From: Epiperipatus broadwayi
Lineage: Eukaryota > Onychophora > Udeonychophora > Euonychophora > Peripatidae
Assembly: GCA_028023455.1 (NCBI GenBank)
Contig: JAQFVV010006215.1
Span: 2,056,580 to 2,120,579, forward strand
Length of the DNA stretch: 64,000 bases
Direction of reading: 5' to 3'
Of this stretch, positions 38,001-48,519 are shown one piece after another. The stretch's first letter is position 1; the number at the start of each line of letters is the position of its first letter. Both the position numbers and the translations under genes were made by a program. The notes below the pieces were generated by a model that saw nothing but the letters and a program-made list of their open reading frames with translations, was not told the origin of the DNA and made no database searches.

Positions 38001-39520
38001 TTTAATTAATCCAAAGAATAGATATATTTGTAGCCATAGCACATCTTTTGGGAGAATTTTATGCCTCAATAATATGACAACTTGAAAATCAAGTTGGTAA
38101 TATAATCTTTAGTAATTGTTCTTGAATTTTAGTATAAGGAGTAGTTGTTTTTGAAGTCTGAATGTTCAATTTTTTTATCTATCAGTACATTTATGGTAAA
38201 TTATTTTTTAATGCAATTATCATTTTAACTTCAGAATGTATTAATTTATGATCTGTCCAATAATTCATGATATTTTTTTATATTCTGACTTCTACTTGTA
38301 TATAATCCATAAGATGGTTTAATTTGAATGTGTATAAATACAAATTTCTTTATATAAGCCTTTCTGCTTTAATAAAATGGGTTCATGATAGTCAATTTAT
38401 ATGTTCAACAAAAATTCAATAAAAACAAATTAAATATTTCTGGTTAACTTTAAACCATATTTAACTATTTTTACCACATGTATTAAAGAATAAATATGTT
38501 CATTTAATAGTATTGATAAAATAACACTATATCAAGAATCTCCTAATTTACTCTGTAATATTGAAGTATGAACATCGATAAAATTGGGCGCATTTATTGA
38601 GCAAACCAATTTTTGATATCATTATTCTTCCATCAATATATCTAGATATAACTAAATTAGATGTCACAATTGCTTGAACATCATCCAGTGTCCTTTCATT
38701 CGATGATTTGCTCTTCCAAGAAAACTTGGAGTTATTTCTATCTGTTTCTTTGGAAGATTAGTATTATTACAAGTGGCTATGACAGCCTTAAAAACCTTGA
38801 AAGTTTCTAGTGACAACATTCAGATTTTGAAGAATTTCCAAGAGGGAAAGCTTACAATTTCTTCTACTTAGTTTTAGAAAAATAATTAAATATTTATCTT
38901 TATTACTATCCTTACCATCCATTTTGTTATGGTCCATGGTAATATAATTATTTCAATTGCTTTCATAAGTTAACTATTCAGCCAGCATTGCTATTTGTCC
39001 AGATTTTTCATGACATGCTATTTTTAGAACTTTTGCAATTTTCTTCATTTATAGTGGGCAAGTGAGTCTTTCAATAGTCTAGCTAATCTATTTCCAATGT
39101 TACATATTATTGATTAAACTTCCTCATACAAAATCTCAAATAAAGCTTACATTATGCTAGATCTATCCTCATTATTGCTTTTTCATTGCCAAACACTTTG
39201 TATATTTTTTCATACATACTTGCATGCAAGAGGTGGGGTGGGGGACTTAATAAAAAAAAAATTGGAGCCAGGATCTGGTTCTTGAAATGGAAATGTGGTT
39301 ATACTAGCATTCATTCAGTTATTTATGTATATTTTGACACAGTATGTTGAATGATATTATAGCTAAACAGATTTTTTTTTTATGTTGTGAAAAACTAACT
39401 CCAACAATTGCAACTTATTTATTTGAGTAAAGTTTATGATAAAAGTACCATATTTAATTGTAATAATTTCATTTACTCAACCTTGTTTTCAACTATTTTT
39501 GATCTACTGCAAAATAAAGG
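38000..39520. other. AT-rich sequence with possible LINE remnants
   Basis: Minus-strand fragments around 38580-38800 look coding-like but match no motif I can name. A GC-richer spot, GAGGTGGGGTGGGGGAC, lies near 39229. No supportable gene. Confidence 0.3.
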
Positions 39521-42060
39521 TATCTTAAGTTTTTATAGTTTCTCTGATTTCTAGAATCTGTAAACTTCCTTAGTTCATCCATCTATCTTGCATGCAGTCT
39601 TTTTCTTGGTCTTTTACAATCTTTTGTATAATCTGGTTTTAAACTTCAACTGTCTATTTATTATTCTCTTTTCACAATGTGGCCAGTCCCATTTTAGTCT
39701 CTTAATTTTTTAAATGATGTCATGCTATCTGTTTGGTCTCGTACACATATATTTTGCTTGCAATCTCTTCTTGTTATTTTTAACATACATTTCTTTATAT
39801 TTCATTGAATGATCTGGTCTTTGTTTTTCTTCTATTAAGTGTCCAACTATCACATCTATAAGAGGAAAAAAAAACTGGTAAAATATATTTACTAAAAATC
39901 TTCCTTTTCAAACACAAAGATATATTTTCTTTCCTATTAGAATGTTTCTATCAAAAGCATTCCATCCAAGTGTAATTCTGTGATTAATTTCATCAATTAT
40001 ATTTTCATCTATATTAATAATCTAACCAAGTTATTTGTAGTTGTTAACTTCTTCTAATTCATGATTATCAATCTTTATTTTTTTTTTCTAAGAAAATTCA
40101 TTGAACATGATTTTAGGTTTTTTAATATTTATTTTTAGTCCTATTTTCTTACTTTAATCTGATAATTCTTGCAACATTTTTTGAAGCTTGGAAGCATTAT
40201 TTGCAAAATCTAGGCAGATTTACTTTTACTCTCTTATTTTCTCATTTAAATTCATAAACTATCTTGTATAACTGCTGTAAAAAGTTTTGGAGATATGGAA
40301 ATATCACTGTAATGTAATTATTGCTGTTGCATTTATAAATATTCTTTAGAATATAACAATATTTTGATGATTCAATGGTTTAATCAATGTAGAATAGGAT
40401 CAAATGCTTTTTAATAATAATCATAGCATAATAGTAACATTTATTGGTCTTTTTTATAATTTCTTTCAATACTTGGATGTAATCCGTTGTGCTAAAAACA
40501 TTTTAAAATTCAGTTTATTTTGTTGGTTGGTTAAAATCTAAAGTTTGCTGTAGACAAATCATAATTAATTAACTTAGTAAAAAATTTGTATAGAACTGAT
40601 AAAAGATTTATGAGTATGTAATTTCTAATATTTTCTTTGTCGCCTTTTAAAATATCAGTCTTACTATCACATTCTTCTAATTATCTGGTACATCTTTATT
40701 TTTAAAAATTTGACATGTAACTTTGTCAAAAAAAAATTACTATTTTTCATCCGGTTCTTTTAAGGTTTTTATTATAATTCCGTCACTTCCTTAAATTTTT
40801 CCGTCCTTCATAGATATAATTTTATGACTCAAGTTAATTTAAATGCTGGACAGTTTAGAAAATATAGTAATTTTAGGGAATACTTTTTCTTGTTCTTTAT
40901 TACTGTGTAATTATTTCGCACATTTTTATTGTCATTTCTCTTTTTAGTAATAGTTTATCTTTTGCAGAAATGTTAATACCAATATATTTTTTTTTACAGT
41001 GAAATTTTTATTCCTTTTTTTTTTGCCAATTCACAATTATATTTTCTTATATGTTATTAATTTTTTTTTGTATCATTTTACAAAATTCTAGTATTCAACT
41101 TTTAATGAATCATTTTTTATATACTTTTATATTTCTCGTTTTCTTCATACTAACTTGTTTCAGTAGAAAATGTACGTATTTTGATTTTATTCATATTTGA
41201 ACCATATTCAAAATCTGTTAATATTTTTAAATGATTTACAAATTCTAATTTAAATTCTTTGGAATGTTTCTGAAAATTAGGAATATCAACTATGAATAAT
41301 GTTTTCTTAATAATTTTTGTCTCCAGTTTTGCATTAAAATGTATTTTACATTTTAGTAATCGATTATCACTTCTGTTGAATCTATTAAGAACATTACAAT
41401 CTTGAAATATTTTCTGTTAGTCAAAATATAATCCAATTCTGTTTTACTTATCTTTGAATGTTTCTATGTTTATTTCCATTTAGCATTTTTTTTAATGAAA
41501 GAATTCATAATGTACAGTTTTTCTATGAATTTCATAAGTTTGTGTCCTCTCTTATTTCTATCAATAACCAAATTTATTCATAACACTTTCATTTTTCATT
41601 CATTTACCAATTCTAACGTTAATGTCTCTCATGTCAATTTTGAAGTGTTTTTAGATTTGATCAAAAGCCTTTTCTACATTCATATAAAAACCTCTACTCC
41701 ATCATGCTGAGAAATTGTTAGGGCATAAACCTGAATTACCTGCATTTGATATCTTCTATTAAGTTGAATAACTTAATTTTCCGCTCTGTCTGATTTCACA
41801 ATATTATTCTTTGACTTTTTTTTAAATAATGAATCCCACTCCACTTGTTCTTCCAATATTTGCCTTTGTAATAAAGTATTTATTCATTTTTTAAATTGTC
41901 TCCCAATCTTTTTTTATAACTTCACAATGTCCCATTCAACATTAGTCAGGTCTTTTAATTTATGCAATCTTCCTTCACTTGAAAATGGACAGCAATAAGT
42001 AGAAAAGGTCTTCATCAAATGGCAGCCTGGATTTGTAATCGAAGGATTCTTATTATCCTT
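39520..42060 (-). mobile_element. RTE-like LINE, endonuclease to C-terminus (copy 2)
   Basis: The minus strand reads LTNVEWDIV near 41930, IVKSDRAEN near 41790, MQVIQVYALTISQHDGVE near 41740 and a DQIKKH-type helix, the order of an RTE-type APE endonuclease. It continues through an RT domain whose FADD box has become FANN (40196-40207) to a C-terminal LKWDW block near 39700. Colinear nucleotide similarity with copy 1 is clear around 32000-33000 versus 39850-40730 (for example TAGTTGTTAACTT.TTCTAATTCATGATTATCA). It is dead through many stops and, like copy 1, antisense to KAT6. It covers more of the element than copy 1. Confidence 0.8.
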
Positions 42061-43205
42061 TGCTAACTTCTGCCTTGACTGGCATTTTCACAGCCTCCTG
42101 ATGGTAAAGATCATAATTTAGTTTTATCTGTGATAATTCTAAATATCTACATAAAAAAGTTCCTTCATGCGCACATTCATTCATTCTTGAAGAAAACTCA
42201 ATTGATTTTTGACCTTGGACTTAGATGTAAAAAGTCAATAAATTCACCATGCTAATTGATGTGTGTTGGTGAGTAGCACATCCATATGTCATATAAATAT
42301 AATAAACAGTTGCAATGACAAGAATGTTTGTAATAGACGTTAGGAGAATAGTATAATTAAATAATAGATTCAATTAATAATAACAAATTCAGCCATTTAA
42401 TTTGTTACCATCAATAATGGATGTCCAAAAACCAGAAATAAAACAACTGAATATATAGTATAAATAAATAATCATGGACATCAATAAGAGTAAGAAAAAT
42501 TTCTGATAAATAAATTTTCATAAACTGTCTAATTGCAAATTACAAAATTAGATACAAATAAATGGCATCATAAATCAAAACCTCTACAGGTTAATAGAAA
42601 GTTTTAGCTTATTGTAATGTTCATATTCATATATATATTATTTAAGAGATTTAATGATTTTATATTACTTAATTTTTGTTAAAATTTTGATATTTTACTT
42701 GTGATTCATAAAGTAAATTAATAAACTGCTATGATAATAGTATTACTCAAATCATTTGTTATTATAAGAATAAAAGTGATTATTATAATATTATAAATAA
42801 ATTTATGAATTGATTTTTTTTTTTTTATAAGAATAAGTAGTTTCTCCTTTGATGGTAGCTTTTAATACTAGCTATATTTTCTGATTTAAATATTTTAGCT
42901 TAGAAAATTTTTTTTTTATATAGGTTTAATGTAAGCACTTTCCCTAAGTGTTATTTTATTTAAAATTGACTTCATAATAAAATTTTAATTATATTTTTCA
43001 ATGATTGATTCAAGGTGAGTGTAGTATTATAATATATACGTATTAAAAAAAAACAAATTTGAATAATAGAGCAATATATAACATAAAATTTAAAATTATA
43101 ATTAGATATCTATATCATGCCATATGTGGCATAAAATAGTTAATCTTTTAATATAAAAGTATTTGGTCTTTATATTTTTAATTTAAAATTTGTTTTAAAT
43201 TAAAG
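42061..43205. other. AT-rich intron end before KAT6 exon 2
   Basis: No gene or repeat recognised. The acceptor for the exon at 43206 follows a T-rich tract. Confidence 0.5.
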
Positions 43206-43330
43206 GTCATCCATCGTGTCTCAAGTTTACAATGGACTTAGTTTCAAGATTACAGCGAACTCGGTGGCAGTGTATGGATTGCAAAATATGTGAAGTATGC
43301 AGGGAACGGCATAGGCAAACTGGACGCAAT
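43206..43330 (+). CDS. KAT6: KAT6 exon: end of PHD finger 1 and start of PHD finger 2
   Basis: The exon lies between acceptor TTAAAG and donor GTATGT. It completes the split codon and gives HPSCLKFTMDLVSRLQ, then RTRWQCMDCKICEVC. These provide the His37, Cys40, Cys58 and Cys61 ligands that close PHD1, and Cys64 and Cys67 that open PHD2. The HPSCLKF and WQC.DCK.C blocks are hallmarks of the double PHD region shared by KAT6 and DPF proteins. The codon formed across the intron is TGT, so the residue before the zinc-binding His is Cys rather than the Gly normal in this family (SGHPSC becomes SCHPSC). I see no alternative AG or GT nearby that would restore Gly. The exon ends in phase 0 and the next intron is only 239 bp. 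Confidence 0.88.
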
Positions 43331-43569
43331 GTATGTCATTTAATTAGTTATACATATTATAGTACTATTTTTTAACAATTCAATAAAAAAAAAAAAATTT
43401 CAATCATGTTGAATTCTATCTTTGACGCTGCACTAACTCCTTATATAAATTTATATTTTTGTTATTTTATTTGTTAAATTAATTTCCTTTAACTTTTTTT
43501 TTTATAGAAAATGTTATATAGATATGTCTTAAATTGCATCTGATAATCTTTTATTTTTATGATTTTAAG
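43331..43569 (+). other. KAT6 short intron, 239 bp
   Basis: A GTATGT donor and TTTTAAG acceptor bound a 239 bp AT-rich intron in phase 0. A small plus-strand open frame across its 3' part and the next exon is simply exon 3 with intronic flanks. Confidence 0.85.
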
Positions 43570-43651
43570 GACAATCTTGCAACATGTGATAGTTGTGATA
43601 AAGGATTTCATATGGACTGTACAGAACCACCTCTGTCCAAAATGCCAAAAG
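43570..43651 (+). CDS. KAT6: KAT6 exon: core of PHD finger 2
   Basis: The exon runs from acceptor TTTTAAG to donor GTAAAT and encodes [17 protein letters not shown], then [10 protein letters not shown], with one base carried to the next exon. Cys83, Cys86, His91 and Cys94 are four of the PHD2 zinc ligands. The CDSCD.GFHM.C..PPL..MPKG pattern is the closest match in the whole product to KAT6A/KAT6B and is the main reason for choosing KAT6 over DPF or PHF10. The residues just before the CDSC motif are LAT, whereas vertebrate KAT6 has a bulkier hydrophobic pair there. That segment contributes to histone tail contact in known structures, so binding may differ; this is inference. Confidence 0.9.
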
Positions 43652-44937
43652 GTAAATATTACCATATTTCTGAAGAAAGCTATCAATGCAGTTTTTTTTT
43701 TCTTTTTCAGGATATAATTTTATATGTATAATTTCTGTAAATATATTCAGAAGAAAGTAATTTCTGCTGCTTACATTCTGTTCTAATTAAAGTCATTTCT
43801 AGTAAATCCATTCAATTTATTAAAAAATTTCAGAATATTTTTTATTGAAAAGATTTGGCTGGTAGTCTCTTGATTAGCATTGGATAAAGCTTACGGAATG
43901 GAAACACTTAAACTTCTAATTCAAGAGTCTATGTATTTCCATATTGTATTTTACAAGTAATAACAGTGTGGATAATAAAAATATGTATTGTTTTCTTTTT
44001 TAAAAGTAAAGAAAAGATATATGTGAAAAAAGAATTGATGATATATATGATAGTTAAAAAAAATCTGAATTGTGAATGTGTTTCAATAATTTTTAATTCT
44101 TTTAAAACAAAAATGATGTTAATAAATGATAAAAAGAATATTTCTGCTTATACATAATAAGTTTCACAAGCAAGATATTAAGATAATATTTTTAAAATTA
44201 TAATTATAAGAATCTTGATAATTGATAATATTGATTTAAAAATTCACTGCTAAAGACAATTTCAAATCAAATGCATTTGACTTTTAGCAATATTTGTAAT
44301 GATACTTTTGATAATTCTTGTTGAAAAGATCTTTGCATGCATGATTGTTTTTTTGCATTAAACAAGTTTGAATTATTGTGCTCAATTGCACATATGTTTG
44401 TATTTTATAGTAATCATGGAAAATGTTTCAAGAGTAACTTTTATGAAAAAGAACTGATAGTGTTCAAAAATTTTTTAATATATATTTCTTTTAATAATAG
44501 AATTTTGTCTATTTTTATTTATTTCAATTTTTTTCAAAAAGTAACTAGTCGTTAAAAAAATATTTAAGATGCAAATCTTATTTGTCCTGCCCCAGTTCTA
44601 CCATTTTGTGTAAGCTTGAGCTATCAGTGTGTAGCAGAAATCATGTGATTGTAAAAAAATCTTTGTTATCATTTTGCCAATAAATATAAAAAAATCGGGG
44701 AAAAAGTATACAGATTTGTTTCATAATAAAAATTATGACAGTTTCAGATTGGCATTATTTGTAAGATCATTAGTATAATGTTCATATATTTTCAAAATAG
44801 AATGTCCAAAAAAAAAAAACTAAATCATATATTAAGACTTTATTAAACCTTTCATATTATTATGGAAATCAACTGCTTTGTATAAAACATTTGTATTTGT
44901 TTAAAGGGTAATCATCTGAAATCCGAGGCACGATCAC

Positions 44938-45535
44938 TTGATGGCGTTGATGCTATACAAAATCAATCAAATGTAATGTTACCGGGCCGCAACTTTTTTT
45001 TATATAATATGATTTTTTTTTTTTGATTAAACAGATTTTTATTTCATTTATATAACATGATTTCTTTTTTATTAAACAAATTTTTATATTCATTTTCATT
45101 GTTTTTTAACCTGACATTTTTCTTTATTCAACAAATTTTGGTAATTTAACTTTGTGTTTATTTTTCTGATTTTAAAACTTTTGACTATTTCATGATGATA
45201 AAACTTGGTAACCCACCAAAAAAATATAATACAATTATTTGGGACTTGTTTCGACTTTATTCTACCTTTTTTTTTTTTTTGTTAACTAAATTGTTTTTCT
45301 TTTTATTAAATCAAAAGTAACTTTTGTGTTTTTGGGGATAAAAAATTGTTTTGAAACCCCCACCCTCAGATAAATAATTAGTAACAAAAAGTCAATTTTT
45401 TTTTAAACAACTTTTTTTCACTTTTTACTTATATTTATATTTCGTTTGAATTAGCCTTTTTTTTTTTTTTGGTTTCTACAATAAACAGCTTTTTTTTGAA
45501 GGGGGGGGGGTTCATACTTTGTTATTATTAACAAA
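44938..45535. repeat. T-rich repeat sharing a terminus with the element at 58748
   Basis: The 53 bp block 44938-44990, ending TTACCGGGCCGC, aligns without gaps to 58748-58800 at roughly two thirds identity, with the last 12 bases identical. In both places it is followed by A/T-rich sequence with T runs of 7-15 and scattered GATTAAACA- or AACAAAT-type blocks. The stretch ends around a G run at 45501-45510. No transposase is present in this copy. Confidence 0.55.
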
Positions 45536-45539
45536 AAGT

Positions 45540-47576
45540 AAAATTAATTTAAAAAATATAAAGAAAAATATTATTAGTCAATTAAAGGAAAAGCTAAAAA
45601 TAAGAGTTTGATTAAGAAAGCTATTAAAACTAATGAAGTTTAGGCTGGTGGATGACATTTTAAGTCCAGATATCATTGTTATTTGATATATTCAATATAT
45701 AATTGGACAAATTAACAAAATGAAAATTATTGTCTTGGATAAAAAAATTTAGTGGAATAGTAAAATTAGTAGTGCTGGAAAAAGTTTAAAAAGTAGGATA
45801 GGTTGCATTGATGATAGCAGTAATAAATTTCATTATAATATTAATGTAATTTGCATATCGACAATTGAAGCTGGAATAAAATTTATAGATAGTATTTTAG
45901 AAATATGCAGAAATTATTGAGTGAAGAAAAGTATAGCATGACTTGTTATATTGTCTTATGAAATATAGCATGGTTAAGGCTTTTGCCACTAGCAACAGTG
46001 AAAAAAAGAATTACTTTTTTCTCGTAACTTGACAAAATCTTTAGAAGATAAATATTTTTGAAATCTTTGATACCCAGATATTTCAATTTTCACCCTGATT
46101 AAAGAAGTGGTTTCTCAGCAGTTATATGTGGGTGATCTGCCCTGGAATTTTTGAAAATGATGGATGTAATTGAAATTTAACAATTCGTAGACAATTTATA
46201 TGGGCATAATATTTAATCCTTTTTTGTGTGTGTAAATAAATAATTAGTTGACTATAGGTTGTGACTGAATAATCTCACCTTAATTTAGTCAGCAATCTCA
46301 TCTGTCCTCCATTTCATTTTTGTTATGAAACTGTTTCAGATAGTACTAAAAGTTTTAAATTTCTTTGCTTGCAGTCAGTAGTTACACATGAAGATTCAAG
46401 ATGTTGCTGCTATCTTAATTAAAAGACATTCAGTATTGGATGGTATTTGGCATTTCATTGGTTATAATCATTTGTGTCGAACCTCCATTCTTTTCAATAC
46501 TAACAAACTTTTAATATAATATAGCAGTTGCTTACATAGCTGAAATTATCAATAGTATGAAAATTTTTATATGTGTGGATACTATGTTTATTGTATGCAC
46601 CATAAAAAGTAATGGCGCTATAGATTGCTATTGCATCTTAACATTTGATTATAAGGATGTGAATTATGATTTTAAGGAATATTTCTGTGAATAAAGATTA
46701 TAAGAATTATATGAATGTGTCACTTGATAAGTTACAGCTTTTTACCTAAAAAAATTGAAACTTTTTTTAAGTTGGAACTGATTGAGTTGGAATTAATTAG
46801 TAAATTAAATCAATTTATGCTGAGAGGATAATTAAAATACTCTTAAATTAACTCATATGCTAAACATAATGTACAATATTTTCCAGCTTACATTATTATT
46901 TTGACTGAAGTTATGTGCTTCTTAATATCAAGTCTGATAAAATTGGTAGAATAAACTTCAATAGATGCTGTTGTTCTGAAGAATTTATTTTTTCTTGAAG
47001 CTATGCCTATCTTGATAATAATTAATAATTACTGATCTGCATCATTGACAGGAGTGATTTTTTAATCATGCAGTAATAAAGTGGAATTTTCAAATAATAG
47101 GATTGAGTTTATTTAGAGATTCACAAACCTATTTGTTTTATACTCTCTTTTTCAGAAAATGAATTAATCATTGATTCCTTAGAAATTTAAGGGAACAAAC
47201 GGAATGATACAATGACAATTTTATGTTCTTTTATGCATCTAAGTTTCTATCTACATCCTACAACATAGTAATGAAAAGTGATGTTGAGAATAAGACACCT
47301 TGAAACTTGAAATTATCAAATAGAATATTAAAATAAAATCATGAATATTATTTAAAATAATCCTAATGAGAAGGATGAACATGGTGTGCTGCTATCAATT
47401 TTGTAATTATCAGGGCATGTTCTATAAATGAGAGATTTTGTGTGAGAGAAATGATGTCATGTTTGTGGATGTGTGGGATTTTTTATTGGAAAGAGGGAGT
47501 TATATAGTAAAGATGCATTGTACTTAGAAAAACAAGGTAGCTGAAACACACAGGCTTATTATATACCTGTATTTAT
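45540..47576. other. AT-rich intronic sequence, no gene seen
   Basis: Fragments of coding-like sequence occur on both strands but none match a family. No repeat recognised. Confidence 0.4.
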
Positions 47577-48400
47577 AGCGCGGGGCGGCCGGGGGGGTAG
47601 ACGGAAAAAAGGATATAGGACTCCTGCGTTGTTTTTTCTTCGTTTTCTTTGTTCTTTTGGCGGGGGGGGCGGGTTCGGAAAACTGAACTCAATTTTTGTC
47701 GCGGGGGGTCCCCAAGCTCTGCCCGGGGCTTTCGGCGCAAGTACCCCTTTTGGGGGTTTCCCCGATTCGGCTCCTCGACTCGGTTCATGCAGCCAAGAAA
47801 GCGCGAGGAATCTCCAGAGACAAAAAAAAACCGGGCCTTCCTTCCGACGGGGGGGGTTACCCCCCTCCGTTCCCTCACTCTCTTCCATCCTTGACCCACA
47901 CTAATACCAGTTCCCCCCTATCTACGTCTATACCCTTCCTAGTTTACTTTTATAAACGAACAAAAACCAATAAATAAATGGAATTTTCAAAAATAAAAAT
48001 ACTCAATACTTTTACTCTTTGTCGTAGGACATCTTTTTTATCTTTTTACTTATGTTCTTATTGTAGTTCTCGGTTTACGTTCTCTTTTCTGTCGTTGAGT
48101 TTGGTTCCGTTGGTTCCTTTGGTTGTTTTTTTTTCTTCGGGGTTTTTTTTATTGGCCTCAGGGGTTCTTTCTTTTCTTTCTTAGCAGTGGGGTTGGGCTT
48201 CTCCCCTCGCCTCCCTGTGCCATATCTCTACTGTCCTGTTATATTTCCAATTTTCCTTTTATATTATGGAGGTTGTTTCTTCCCCGTGGTGTCTTTCGCT
48301 GGTCCGTTCCTGGGTTTCTTTTGCTACGTTTCTTTGTTTTCCTATCTGCTGTGTTTTTACATTTCAATGGAGGCTGGTTTCATTTACTAATTACATCTTT
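47577..48400. other. GC-rich block, probable 5' region of the LINE that follows
   Basis: Within otherwise very AT-rich sequence, 47577-47930 is strongly GC-rich (GCGCGGGGCGGCC at its start, repeated G and C runs of five to eight). 47930-48400 continues as pyrimidine-rich, strand-asymmetric sequence. Long overlapping frames on both strands here arise from composition. The change is abrupt at 47577 and the block leads directly into LINE coding sequence on the plus strand, so a LINE 5' untranslated or promoter region is the simplest reading. A separate inserted element or assembly artefact cannot be excluded. Confidence 0.5.
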
Positions 48401-48519
48401 CCTTTCTGATTAATTACCTGTTTTCCAAATCAAAAATATATTTAAAGATAAATTTAAGATATATTTCTCTCCAAATCTATGTATTATATAGGATATATGA
48501 GCACATATAGTTCGGGAAA

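Larger units (their letters stand above)
26326..43205 (+). other. KAT6 intron of 16.9 kb
   Basis: The intron has GTAAGT at its 5' end and AAAG at its 3' end and links phase-1 exon ends. It is filled with AT-rich unique sequence and transposon remnants listed separately (RTE-like fragments, hAT, LINE endonuclease), most of them antisense to the gene. From 26326 to about 31720 and from 34511 to about 36690 I see only AT-rich sequence with short T runs and no convincing gene or repeat. Between 29990 and 30070 there is a short block (TTCTGAAGAAGACTGCTAGG then GAAAC) that resembles the 3' tail of some retroelements but is too short to classify. Confidence 0.75.

Noticed and set aside
47559-48413. 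Cluster of overlapping open frames on both strands, up to 109 codons
   Set aside because: All lie in the GC-rich and pyrimidine-rich block where stop codons are rare by composition. No domain, no splice context and no consistent frame.
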